From NCBI RefSeq assembly GCF_910594985.1, contig NZ_CAJVCE010000010.1, positions 208,465-272,464 of the forward strand: 64,000 nt of DNA. The letters are read 5' to 3'. Below are positions 9,059-17,448 of this stretch, piece by piece; within the stretch, counting starts at the first letter, position 1; the number at the start of each line of letters is the position of its first letter. This DNA is from Paenibacillus allorhizosphaerae. GTDB lineage: Bacteria > Bacillota > Bacilli > Paenibacillales > NBRC-103111. The notes below the pieces were generated by a model. It worked only from the letters and a program-made list of their open reading frames with translations. It made no database searches and was not told the origin of the DNA. The position numbers and the translations under genes are program-made.

Positions 9059-10828
9059 CTACGCTTTGCTTGTTTCCAGCGCCATCGTGAACGACGCCGG
9101 GCGTCCGCCGGCCGCATCCGGCGAAAAATAAACGATCAGCAATTGCTCACCCGTCATGTCCATTTCCCCGGACGCCAAATAATGATCCATCCGGAACGGC
9201 ACGACCTCGATCATCACATGCTTGTGAAGTTCCTTCTCTCCGATGCCAAGCGCGGCGAATTGCGGCGATACGTCCTCGGGCCGCTCTGCCAAGCGGCGCA
9301 TATATTGCCCCTGCTGCTGCTTGTCCAAGGTGAAATCCCACCAAATTTTGCGGGGCTTGTACTTATGGTTCATGAAATAATCGAGCTTCATCAGTCCCTC
9401 GATCACTTCCATGCCTTCCGTCTTTCGATGCGTTAGAAATGCATGCAGCCGGGTAAACAAATCCTCGAGCTGATGGCCGATCTTCTGCCAGCCCCGCTCT
9501 TCCCAATAATCGCCGAACTCCTGGAAAAAGTCGAACGCCGACGCAAACTCCCGTTTGATGAGATAGCTTACCGTATGGTCCATCCGATGCGCGTTCCAAT
9601 ATTTCTCGAGCACATCCTCCACCCGCTTGATTCGCACCAAGTCGGAGAACGGCAAAATCCGGTTGCCGAGAATTTCATAAGGCGCATGATCCATATAAAT
9701 ATAGCCGTACTGCTCCGCATCGTTTCGCATGCCGGTCCCGCGCAGCATTTTCAAGAAGCCGAGCTGCAGCTCCTCCGGCCCCAAGGCGAACACATCATTG
9801 AACGTTTTACGGAACGATCCGTAATCTTCCTCCGGCAGCCCGGCGATCAAATCGAGATGCTGGTCGATTTTGCCGCTTTCCTTTACCTTCGTTACCGTCC
9901 GGGTCAGCTTCGCAAAATTTTGCCGGCGCTTCACTAGGCTGTTCGTCAAATCATTGGTCGATTGTACGCCGATCTCGAACCGGAAAATGCCCGGCGGCGC
10001 GTTCTCCGCGAGGTAATCGAGCACCTCCGGCCGCATAATGTCGGCCGTAATCTCAAATTGAAACACGCATCCGCTGTGATTCTGAATGAGAAATTCAAAT
10101 ATTTCCATCGCGTAATCGCGCTTGATGTTAAACGTCCGGTCGACGAATTTGATCAGCTTGGCGCCGGAACGGATCAAGTAGAGCAGGTCGCTCTTCGTTC
10201 GCTCCATATCGAAGTAACGCACGCCTACTTCTATAGAAGAAAGACAAAATTGACAGCTGAACGGACAGCCCCGGCTCGTTTCGAAATAAACGACCCGGTT
10301 CGCCAAGCTCGGAACATCCTCGGCAAAACGGTGCGGCGTCGGAATGTCATCCAGGTTCAGTTTCGGCCTCGGCGGATTGAGGATCACCCGATCTTCTTTG
10401 CGGTACGCGACGCCGAATACGCTGTACAGCGCCCGGTCTCCCTTCAGCTCCGTCAGCAAATGATGGAACGTCTCTTCCCCTTCGCCCATGACGATATAAT
10501 CGACCTCCGGCAGCCGGTTCATCCAATATTCCGTATCATAGGACACTTCGGGCCCGCCGAGTATGATGGTCAGTTCGGGCATAATCTTCTTGAGCATGCC
10601 GATCACGACGATCGTCTCTTCGATGTTCCAAATGTAGCACGAGAACCCGACCACATCCGGCTTCCGCTGATACAGATCGGACACGATGTTCATGGCCGGG
10701 TCCTTGATCGTATACTCCGCGATCTGGATATTGTGAAAATCCCGCTCGCTATAAGCTTTCAAGTAACGAAGCCCGAGCGAGGTATGGATGTATTTGGCAT
10801 TCAACGTAGAGAGTACAATATTGTTCAT
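9059..10828 (-). CDS. B12-binding-domain radical SAM protein, DUF4080 family
   Basis: 589 aa. Residues 1-130 form a cobalamin-binding-like Rossmann domain (LSTLNAKYIHTSLGLRYL, GGPEVSYD, VMGEGEETF). The radical SAM core carries C188, C192 and C195 (CPFSCQFC) for the 4Fe-4S cluster, followed by KFVDRTFN and EIGVQST. The C-terminal 200 residues (KPRKIWWDF and around) match the DUF4080 region. The substrate is not known for the family; members are often called B12-binding radical SAM proteins, although the canonical B12 His motif DxHxxG is not seen here. Start ATG 10828, with AGAAGGG 9 nt upstream. It lies downstream of a small coiled-coil gene but is separated from it by a terminator. Confidence 0.9.
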   Translation of the reverse strand: MNNIVLSTLNAKYIHTSLGLRYLKAYSERDFHNIQIAEYTIKDPAMNIVSDLYQRKPDVVGFSCYIWNIEETIVVIGMLKKIMPELTIILGGPEVSYDTEYWMNRLPEVDYIVMGEGEETFHHLLTELKGDRALYSVFGVAYRKEDRVILNPPRPKLNLDDIPTPHRFAEDVPSLANRVVYFETSRGCPFSCQFCLSSIEVGVRYFDMERTKSDLLYLIRSGAKLIKFVDRTFNIKRDYAMEIFEFLIQNHSGCVFQFEITADIMRPEVLDYLAENAPPGIFRFEIGVQSTNDLTNSLVKRRQNFAKLTRTVTKVKESGKIDQHLDLIAGLPEEDYGSFRKTFNDVFALGPEELQLGFLKMLRGTGMRNDAEQYGYIYMDHAPYEILGNRILPFSDLVRIKRVEDVLEKYWNAHRMDHTVSYLIKREFASAFDFFQEFGDYWEERGWQKIGHQLEDLFTRLHAFLTHRKTEGMEVIEGLMKLDYFMNHKYKPRKIWWDFTLDKQQQGQYMRRLAERPEDVSPQFAALGIGEKELHKHVMIEVVPFRMDHYLASGEMDMTGEQLLIVYFSPDAAGGRPASFTMALETSKA

Positions 10829-10892
10829 GAGGTGAAACCCTTCTTTTATCCAAAATAATATCCCTATTCTACACGGAATCCGAATCGAACAC

Positions 10893-10925
10893 AAAAAAAA
10901 GAAATGGAACCTCTCGGTCCATTTC
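10893..10925 (-). terminator. Intrinsic terminator of the small coiled-coil gene
   Basis: On the minus strand GAAATGGA (10925-10918) pairs with TCCATTTC (10908-10901), followed by eight T. Confidence 0.85.
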
Positions 10926-10930
10926 CACAT

Positions 10931-11158
10931 TTACAATAGAAACGATTGGCTTTGCATCGCTTCGGTATCCGGCGACAAGGCCGCGAGCACAAACTCGTCT
11001 TGTCCTTCTTCCTTCCACGTGCTTGCTTGTGTCTTGAGCTGCGTATCCATCTGTTCTTTCTCTGTCATTAACGCGGACACGTCTCCCTCCGACCGATTGA
11101 TCGTGTGTTGGAGCCGGTTGCGCTGCTCGAGCCGTTTGGCCAACTGGTACAGGATCAT
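10931..11158 (-). CDS. Small coiled-coil protein of unknown function
   Basis: 75 aa, starting MILYQLAKRLEQRNRL and rich in Gln, Glu, Lys and Leu with heptad-like spacing over residues 1-50; likely one long helix. No signal peptide or membrane segment. Start ATG 11158 with AAAGGAAG 11 nt upstream, and a strong terminator directly behind the stop, so it looks like a self-contained transcription unit. I do not recognise the family. Confidence 0.65.
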   Translation of the reverse strand: MILYQLAKRLEQRNRLQHTINRSEGDVSALMTEKEQMDTQLKTQASTWKEEGQDEFVLAALSPDTEAMQSQSFLL

Positions 11159-11388
11159 GCTACGTTGATCTTCCTTTCGCTCATAAGTTCTTGCTTCTAT
11201 GCTACCGTGCGAACATGAAGACAAGATTAAGGGAACATCAATAAAGTATTAAATCCCCTCACCCACTATATGCGGCTTCCAGGATATAGCATTTCCCAAA
11301 TGTATGAAAAATATGTGAAAAGGCTTCTGTCTATTTGCGTTTACCCTAGCCGTTTACGGAAAAACCGACGCGCCCAACGGCTGCCGCC

Positions 11389-12483
11389 TCACTCCCATTT
11401 GAACGTGAAGCAGGCGATTCCAAAAGCAATAACGAGCCAGCCGCCGAGCAGCAGCGCCTGCCAGCCGACTTCCATCAGCCCCGCTCCTGCATTCATCACT
11501 TGCCGCAGCGCCGTCGTCAAATGGGAAATCGGGAGCAGCTTGACGATGGGCTGCAAAAATTCGGGCATATTTTTGATAGGAAAGAAAACGCCGCCGAGAA
11601 ACATCATCGGAAACGAAATGAAGCCGGCGATCGGCCCGGCGCTTTCCGGCGTCTTAGCCAGCCCGGCGATGATGAAGCCGATCGACATGAACGTCAGCGT
11701 GCCAAGGACGATGAAGCCTAGCAGCAGTAGCCAGGAGCCGTTCACCCGGGTACCGAAAAACACCGAACCGATGAGCAGCACAATGACCGCCTGCGCACCG
11801 TTCAGCAGCAGTCTTGCGGTAATTTGCGCCGCAATGAACGTCGACGCGCTGAGCGTCGTGCTTTGCATCCGCCGCAGAACGCCCCGTTCGCGCCAAGAGG
11901 CGATTTGCCCCGCAACGCCGTTCAAATTGTTGGACATGATCATCATCGCTACAATGCCGGGGACAAGGAAGTCGATGTACGACAGCTTCAAGGCTTGGAC
12001 CGCTTCTGCATCCAGCGTTATTTTCGGCATATACCCGGACAGCTTCTTGTCGATGCCGTCAATAATCGGGGAAATCAGTTGAAGCCCGACCTGCGAGGCA
12101 GCGGCGTTCGTCTCGTCGTAATATACTTTGATCGCCGCGGGCGCGCCGTGCGGTTTCTCCACCTGCTGCCCGTACCCTTTCGGGATGACGATGACGAGCT
12201 GCGTATCCCCATGCTTCAAGTCGTCCAGCGCCGGAGAAATCTCCTTGGCATCCTGCAAATCCAACACGACATTGCTTTTTAAAGCCTGCACCAATGCCGT
12301 CGAAGCGGAGCTCCGGTCCAAGTCGATCAAGTTGCCCGACACCGTCACCGGATTTCCTTTGCCGAGGAACGATCCGAGCATGACCATGAAGAAGATCGGA
12401 AAAAAGAGCGTCCACATCAACACTTGCCGGTTTCTGGCAAACAACCGGAGCTGACTGACGGTCAGCTGAATATACGCATTCAT
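11389..12483 (-). CDS. ABC-2 type transporter permease
   Basis: 364 aa membrane subunit of an exporter, six predicted helices: one at the N terminus (MWTLFFPIFFMVMLGSFLG), then a large extracytoplasmic domain of about 150 residues, then five grouped helices from residue about 190 (DFLVPGIVAMMIMSNN onward) with the ABC-2 motif NLNGVAGQIASWRERGVLRRMQSTTLS. The arrangement matches the ABC2_membrane_3 (YhgE/DrrB-like) class used for drugs, lipids or peptides. Its ATG overlaps the TGA of the ATPase gene by 4 bp (ATGA), so the two are translationally coupled. Substrate unknown. Confidence 0.9.
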   Translation of the reverse strand: MNAYIQLTVSQLRLFARNRQVLMWTLFFPIFFMVMLGSFLGKGNPVTVSGNLIDLDRSSASTALVQALKSNVVLDLQDAKEISPALDDLKHGDTQLVIVIPKGYGQQVEKPHGAPAAIKVYYDETNAAASQVGLQLISPIIDGIDKKLSGYMPKITLDAEAVQALKLSYIDFLVPGIVAMMIMSNNLNGVAGQIASWRERGVLRRMQSTTLSASTFIAAQITARLLLNGAQAVIVLLIGSVFFGTRVNGSWLLLLGFIVLGTLTFMSIGFIIAGLAKTPESAGPIAGFISFPMMFLGGVFFPIKNMPEFLQPIVKLLPISHLTTALRQVMNAGAGLMEVGWQALLLGGWLVIAFGIACFTFKWE

Positions 12484-13436
12484 TCTTCCCTTAAGCTCCT
12501 TCCCGTCATGTGAATGAAGACGTCCTCCAACGTCGCCGTCCGCGTCTGCAAATCGTGCACCTTCCACCCTTTTTCCTCGGCGAGCGCAATCAGGTCGACC
12601 AGCGACGTTTGCAGTTGATCCGTGTACAGCACATACACCTCTTTGCGGCGGTCCACCTGTTTCACCTCTTTCCGCTCAGCCAAGGCGTCCCTCACCTGCT
12701 GCTCCTGCTCTTCCGTAAAATCGTCGCTTCCCTCGAGCCGGAATTCGATCGCGCTATCCGACTGCAAGCTGCGAACCAAGTTTCGCGGGGTGTCGAGCGC
12801 GATGACCTGCCCGCTGTCCATCAGGCAAATCCGGTCGCACAGCACATGCGCTTCTTCCATATAATGCGTGCTGAGCACGACCGTCTTGCCCCGCTCCTTC
12901 AGCCGCAGCACAATATCCCACAACGTCCGGCGCGCTTGCGGATCGAGTCCCGTCGTCGGTTCGTCCAAAAACACAACCTGCGGGTCGTTCACGAGCGCAA
13001 GCGCAATGGCCAGCCGCTGTTTTTGCCCGCCGGATAAATGCTTGACGCGGTCGTTTCGTTTTTCCTGCAAAATCATATCATCCAGCAGAGGCTCTATCGG
13101 CACCGATACCGAGTAGAAACTTGCGTACATGCGTACAATTTCATGCACTTTGAGCAAATCGAACAACGACGTCGATTGGAGCTGTACGCCGATCACCTGC
13201 TTCACTTTCTTCAGCTCGGTCCGGGTATCGTATCCGGCAACCACCGCATGCCCGCCATCCGGCCGGCGCAAGCCCTCGATCATTTCCATCGTCGTCGTTT
13301 TCCCGGCTCCGTTCGGTCCGAGTAGGCCGAACACTTCTCCTTTGTACACCTCGAAATGAACGCCTTTAACCGCCGTAAAATCGCCGTATTTTTTGATTAA
13401 ACCATCCGCTCTGATCATGATTTCTGGCGCCGACAA
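12480..13436 (-). CDS. ABC transporter ATP-binding protein (ABC-2 exporter)
   Basis: 318 aa ATPase that powers the adjacent permease. Walker A GPNGAGKTT, Q-loop, signature LSGGQKQR, Walker B VVFLDEPTTGLDP and the switch His in STHYMEEA are all intact. The C-terminal extension of about 90 residues ends with TATLEDVFIHMTGRSLRE, typical for DrrA-like drug or lipid exporters. I chose TTG at 13436 because AAAGGAG lies 8 nt upstream; a longer frame from 13457 would leave that site inside the gene. No regulator is next to the pair. Confidence 0.9.
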   Translation of the reverse strand: MSAPEIMIRADGLIKKYGDFTAVKGVHFEVYKGEVFGLLGPNGAGKTTTMEMIEGLRRPDGGHAVVAGYDTRTELKKVKQVIGVQLQSTSLFDLLKVHEIVRMYASFYSVSVPIEPLLDDMILQEKRNDRVKHLSGGQKQRLAIALALVNDPQVVFLDEPTTGLDPQARRTLWDIVLRLKERGKTVVLSTHYMEEAHVLCDRICLMDSGQVIALDTPRNLVRSLQSDSAIEFRLEGSDDFTEEQEQQVRDALAERKEVKQVDRRKEVYVLYTDQLQTSLVDLIALAEEKGWKVHDLQTRTATLEDVFIHMTGRSLREE

Positions 13437-13592
13437 CTTTCCCGCTCCTTTGCACACGCTTTATCCAAACCTTGCTCCAGTATACCATTCGTGCCGGCGC
13501 ATTGCACTGGACAAAGGACGGGCGATTTCTCCCTGGACGGCCTCCGTGGTATAGTAGTAGCATCGATTAAACGAAACGGAGCGAACTTAGCT

Positions 13593-15152
13593 ATGGCACC
13601 TTTGAATCCCGACTCAACATCCAAACCGAACCCGACGAAATCTCGATCCTATTCGAATAACAATAACGATGGAAATGCCGGTAAAAAGCATTCCTCCGGC
13701 CCTGGGCGCGGCAAGCCTGGCACTGCCCCGGGCCCAACCGCGTCTGCCAAAAAGCAATCGGTTACGCCAGAGGCGCAGTCGATCGGAATCGGCGACCGGA
13801 TCGTCGTCACGATCAAGCGGATCGGCATCAACGGGGAAGGCGTCGGCTACTACAAGCGCAAAGCGGTGTTCATTGACGGTGCGCTGCCGGACGAAGTTGT
13901 CAAAGCGACGGTTACGAAGTCGGAGCCGACCTACCTGCTCGCCGAGCTGACAGAGATCGAGAAGCGGTCGCCGGACCGCCAAACGCCGCCGTGTCCGGTA
14001 TACGACCGCTGCGGCGGCTGTCAGCTGCAGCATCTGGCGTATCCCGCGCAGCTGCGCGCGAAGGAAGAGCTGATCCGGGAATCGTTCCACCGCTATACCG
14101 GCACCGCTCCCGAAGCATTGCCGCTTCGCCCGATTGCCGGTATGGACGACCCGTGGGGCTACCGCAACAAAGCGCAGCTTCAGGTCGGCAACGTCGACGG
14201 GCATGTGCTGACCGGCTTGTATTCGCCGGGGACGCATAAGCTAGTCGACATCAGCGGCTGTCCGGTACAGCATCCGGCGATCAATAGCGTCGTCGAACAC
14301 GTCAAGAAGCTGCTGCACGAGCTGCGCATCCCGATCTATCACGAGCGTACCCGCAAGGGCATCGTTCGCACCGTCGTCGCCCGCGCCGGAACGGAGAGCG
14401 GCGAAGTGCAGCTGACCTTCATCACCGCGGCGGATCATATCCCGCAGCAGGAAGCGCTTGTACGGCTTATCCGCGAAGCGCTGCCGCAGGTGACGACCAT
14501 CGCCCAAAACGTAAATAAAGGCGTAGCTCCGCTCGTATTCGGCGACAAGACAACCGTGCTATGGGGTAAGGAGCGGCTTGACGAGACGCTCGGCAGCGTC
14601 CGCTTCTCCTTGTCGCCGCGCGCCTTCTTCCAGCTCAACCCGTCGCAGACGGTGAAGCTGTACGATGCGGTCAAGGAAGCGGCCGCCCTCACCGGCGACG
14701 AGCTGGTCGTCGACGCCTATTGCGGCACGGGCACGATCGGGCTGTGGCTTGCCCCACAAGCTCGCGAGGTGCGGGGCATCGAAGCCGTTCCCGAGGCGAT
14801 CGAAGATGCCCGGGACAATGCGCGCGCGAGCGGAGCCGCGAACGCGCAGTTTTTCGTCGGGCGCGCCGAGCGGCTGCTACCCGAATGGGTGCAGCGCGGC
14901 GTCCGTCCCGACGTCGTCGTGGTGGACCCGCCGCGCACCGGCTGCGAGCGGCCGCTGCTCGACGCGGTCGCGCTGGCGAAACCGGCACGGCTCGTCTACG
15001 TGTCGTGCAACCCGTCCACCCTGGCGAAGGACTGCCAGGTGCTGTTCGGGCACGGCTACCGGCTGGAATGGATTCAGCCGGTCGACATGTTCCCGCATAC
15101 GTCGCATGTGGAGTGCGCCGTGTTGTTAAAGTGGGCGGGTACCAAGAAGTAA
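13593..15152 (+). CDS. rlmCD: 23S rRNA (uracil-C5)-methyltransferase, RlmCD/RumA family
   Basis: 519 aa. Methylates uracil C5 in 23S rRNA (U747 and/or U1939; Bacillus uses one enzyme, RlmCD/YefA, for both). A TRAM RNA-binding domain covers residues about 65-125. The 4Fe-4S cysteines are in CPVYDRCGGCQLQH plus SGCPVQHP. SAM-methyltransferase motifs FFQLNPSQT, VVDAYCGTGTIGLW, VVDPPRTGCE (catalytic Cys region nearby) and YVSCNPSTLAKD are complete. Residues 1-62 are an unusual low-complexity, basic, Asn/Ser/Gly/Pro-rich tail absent from most relatives. ATG 13593 follows ACGGAG. Which of the two sites it modifies cannot be told from sequence alone. Confidence 0.9.
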   Translation: MAPLNPDSTSKPNPTKSRSYSNNNNDGNAGKKHSSGPGRGKPGTAPGPTASAKKQSVTPEAQSIGIGDRIVVTIKRIGINGEGVGYYKRKAVFIDGALPDEVVKATVTKSEPTYLLAELTEIEKRSPDRQTPPCPVYDRCGGCQLQHLAYPAQLRAKEELIRESFHRYTGTAPEALPLRPIAGMDDPWGYRNKAQLQVGNVDGHVLTGLYSPGTHKLVDISGCPVQHPAINSVVEHVKKLLHELRIPIYHERTRKGIVRTVVARAGTESGEVQLTFITAADHIPQQEALVRLIREALPQVTTIAQNVNKGVAPLVFGDKTTVLWGKERLDETLGSVRFSLSPRAFFQLNPSQTVKLYDAVKEAAALTGDELVVDAYCGTGTIGLWLAPQAREVRGIEAVPEAIEDARDNARASGAANAQFFVGRAERLLPEWVQRGVRPDVVVVDPPRTGCERPLLDAVALAKPARLVYVSCNPSTLAKDCQVLFGHGYRLEWIQPVDMFPHTSHVECAVLLKWAGTKK

Positions 15153-15194
15153 TGGGCAGTTTCCTTTCTTTTTATATATAAACCTACTAACATT

Positions 15195-15223
15195 AAAAGG
15201 CGCGGGTTTCTGCAACCCGCGCC
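15195..15223 (-). terminator. Intrinsic terminator, mainly minus strand
   Basis: Perfect arms GGCGCGGGTT 15199-15208 and AACCCGCGCC 15214-15223. The T run (TTTT) follows in the minus direction, so it ends the small basic gene at 15272-15457; it may also slow rlmCD transcripts. Confidence 0.75.
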
Positions 15224-15271
15224 GTTACTTGTATTCATTTCATTTTCAAGTAGTAATGAACAATTCCCTCG

Positions 15272-15457
15272 TCACAAATCGCGTATAGCTCTCCGGATAG
15301 AACGCCTTGCATCACTGATATTTTTCCGTGCGTCATCCAGGCTGTCAAGCGCATCCCGAAGGTCGCTTTCTTGTTTAGCCCGATATGGTCTCTTTTTTAC
15401 TGGAGCTACTTTCGTTTTTACGGGAGTTACTCTTTTCTTGATAATTTTCACGGCCAT
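15272..15457 (-). CDS. Small basic protein of unknown function
   Basis: 61 aa, starting MAVKIIKKRVTPVKTKVAP, with a Lys/Arg/Val/Pro-rich first half and a helical second half (ESDLRDALDSLDDARKNIS then arginine-rich). GGAGGTGA lies 7 nt before ATG 15457 and a terminator sits just downstream, so it is probably real. The composition suggests nucleic acid or membrane-surface binding, but this is inference only. Confidence 0.65.
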   Translation of the reverse strand: MAVKIIKKRVTPVKTKVAPVKKRPYRAKQESDLRDALDSLDDARKNISDARRSIRRAIRDL

Positions 15458-15678
15458 TTAAAATCACCTCCAATTTTGAAGATATTTAATCATATGCCGA
15501 AAACGAAATCCCGCTTCATGCTGCTGACTATCTTTATAGTAACTATACCTAAATTTCATTAATATGTACGATGCCCTAACCTCCCTTGGATTTGCTGCGA
15601 TGCTCATAGCTCTAGTCCAACATATGGTATACTATTTACAAAAATAAACAGAAATCCAAAGCAAGGAGTCGTTGCCTG

Positions 15679-16236
15679 TTGCATATCGGAATCGATTTAG
15701 ACAACACCATTCTCGATGCTACCTCGGCCCATTTACAGTATTATAATCAGGTGTCCGGGTTATCGCTAACACCCGGCGATGTTAACGATTTTTATATATA
15801 CCGCTTGTACGGATGGGATGATGAAAAACGAGATGCGGTTTATCATCAATATGGACATGACATACATTGGAATTCATCGCCATTGCCGATGGCAGTAGAA
15901 ATATTACAGCAGCTATTTCTTAAGCATCAAATATCCATCATTACTGCACGACCGTTGCTTTTTCATGATGTAACCGTCGAGTGGCTGAAGCTCCACAAAA
16001 TCAATTATCATACCATCGCATTTACCGAAAACAAACTCCAGCATTGCATCCATTCCCATGTAGATGTGCTGGTTGACGACGGTCCTCATTATGCGGAGGA
16101 GTTCGCTCTTGTTAATAAGCCCGTTATTTTATATGAACAGCCTTATAATCTGAACGTTACGAGTGCGTTCGTCTATCGTGCTTCCAACTGGATCGAAGTT
16201 AAACAGCATGTTGATGACTTGGAGTCTAACGAATAG
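15679..16236 (+). CDS. HAD-superfamily 5'(3')-deoxyribonucleotidase-like protein (NT5C family)
   Basis: 185 aa. The N terminus HIGIDLDNTILDA carries the HAD nucleophile motif DxDxT/N, SIITARP is motif II, and VLVDDGPHYAEEF is motif IV, giving a complete catalytic set. The family dephosphorylates nucleoside monophosphates or related small phosphates in the cytoplasm (Bacillus YqfW/YorS group). TTG start at 15679 with AAGGAG 10 nt upstream. Codon use is more AT-rich than in neighbours. A degraded DinB gene follows. Confidence 0.8.
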   Translation: MHIGIDLDNTILDATSAHLQYYNQVSGLSLTPGDVNDFYIYRLYGWDDEKRDAVYHQYGHDIHWNSSPLPMAVEILQQLFLKHQISIITARPLLFHDVTVEWLKLHKINYHTIAFTENKLQHCIHSHVDVLVDDGPHYAEEFALVNKPVILYEQPYNLNVTSAFVYRASNWIEVKQHVDDLESNE

Positions 16237-16316
16237 CGATTGGATGAGGTATGAAGTAAGTCTGCCGCCTTGTTAAAATTGAATCCCCTCAAGATCACTA
16301 CGGAGCCGTCGTATGA

Positions 16317-16622
16317 ATTTTTGATCGTTATTCGCATTTACATGATCGCGCCGAAAAAACGATTGAGCAAACATTGTTTGAATTTAAAACGATCCGAGCA
16401 CATAGCATAACCAAACTTAAGGCTATAATCGATTCAGAACTGCATTTGGAATTGACGGGTTCACACCCCGCATTCGGCACAGTGAAGGTAAGAGAATTGC
16501 TTTCCACTTGGGTTGTTCATGATTTAACGCATATCACGCAAATCGTAAGAGTCATGGCCGTGCGGTACAGTACGGACGTTGGACCTTGGAAACAATATTT
16601 AGGTATATTGCAAAAACAATGA
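16317..16622 (+). pseudogene. Truncated DinB-superfamily protein
   Basis: The open part from 16374 encodes 82 residues that match the C-terminal half of DinB_2-type proteins: [19 protein letters not shown] and [17 protein letters not shown], with the conserved metal-site His residues, then [11 protein letters not shown]. In the same frame before 16374 there is further family-like sequence ([14 protein letters not shown]) up to a TGA at 16314. The N-terminal four-helix-bundle half and its first His ligand are missing; only about 80 bp separate it from the preceding stop. No ribosome site is visible. I read it as a relic of a thiol-transferase-like or damage-inducible DinB gene. Confidence 0.7.
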
Positions 16623-16681
16623 CAATTTTAGCGAAAGATCTTTATTATTGGCCTCTGCCAACTACATATCATCAAAAAAAG

Positions 16682-16731
16682 ACAAGCAACCGGAGCCGCT
16701 AAAAGGCGGGCTAAGGTTGCTTGTTTTTTTG
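16682..16731 (+). terminator. Strong intrinsic terminator
   Basis: Arms ACAAGCAACC 16682-16691 and GGTTGCTTGT 16715-16724 followed by seven T. A good end point for the nucleotidase/DinB-relic transcript. Confidence 0.85.
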
Positions 16732-17036
16732 TGCATCTCCCCCCGCACTACATACACAGCATGGGAACGATCGCAATGTAATCTCATTCGTATTTCCCCT
16801 GCGCCGACGTTATTTCGTGTGACCCGGTATGGATAGGTTATCGACGACCGCAGAAGCCAGTGGGATGCAGTATTTTTCGCTAGCGGGCGCCAACTCATCC
16901 TTTACTTCAACCGACTCCCTTTTTCAGGCTACCGTTGCGAGGGCCAACGTTAAAACGAAAGCCTCAAAGCGGTTTGTTCTCAACAGACTAAAAATTACAA
17001 TATTATAATTCCTATATTGCTTTAATTTTCATGATA
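16732..17036. other. Intergenic region upstream of the PadR gene
   Basis: About 300 bp with no recognisable gene. The right half is strongly AT-rich (AATATTATAATTCC near 17000) and is a likely promoter area for the PadR-HAAS operon. Confidence 0.4.
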
Positions 17037-17049
17037 GTGTATTATACAC
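17037..17049 (+). promoter_or_regulatory. Candidate PadR operator
   Basis: GTGTATTATACAC is a dyad (GTGTA-TTA-TACAC) 51 bp upstream of the padR ATG. A related half-site ATAGTGTAT recurs at about 17062-17070 and ATAGTATG at about 17076, giving repeated TGTA/TACA elements as expected for autoregulated PadR proteins. Inference from position and symmetry. Confidence 0.45.
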
Positions 17050-17100
17050 AGTATAAGCGATAGTGTATGACGCATAGTATGAAGCACAAGAGGTGGATCG

Positions 17101-17448
17101 ATGAGTACTTTACTGAGTTCTCTGACGACAGAGTTACGGAGAGGGACACTGACGTTAGCCGTATTAAGCCAGCTGCGTACACCTAAATATGGATATTCGC
17201 TCGTTCAAATTTTGGAAGCGCGCGGGATCGCGATTGACCAGAGTACGTTGTACCCCCTGCTGCGTCGTCTGGAGAAGCAAGAGCTGGTGACGAGCAGTTG
17301 GGATACGTCGGAAAGCAGACCGCGCCGTTATTATGAGTTGAGCGAATTCGGCACGCAGATCTATGAGCAGTTAAAAAAAGAATGGGAAGAGACAACCCGG
17401 GAACTGAACATTTTATTAAAAGGAGAGGACATCATTGAACCTGATTGA
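17101..17448 (+). CDS. PadR family transcriptional regulator
   Basis: 115 aa winged-helix repressor. RGTLTLAVLSQLRTPKYGYSLVQ is the HTH entry of the family, DQSTLYPLLRRLEKQELV the recognition helix, and SRPRRYYELSEFG the wing. A short C-terminal helix gives dimerisation. ATG 17101 with GAGGTGG 5 nt upstream. The stop overlaps the downstream membrane-protein gene by 14 bp, the usual PadR-HAAS arrangement in which the regulator controls its membrane partner. Confidence 0.93.
   Translation: MSTLLSSLTTELRRGTLTLAVLSQLRTPKYGYSLVQILEARGIAIDQSTLYPLLRRLEKQELVTSSWDTSESRPRRYYELSEFGTQIYEQLKKEWEETTRELNILLKGEDIIEPD

Noticed and set aside
8877..9131. 84-codon frame after manA
   Set aside because: It runs through a bidirectional terminator and into the 3' end of the DUF4080 gene on the other strand.
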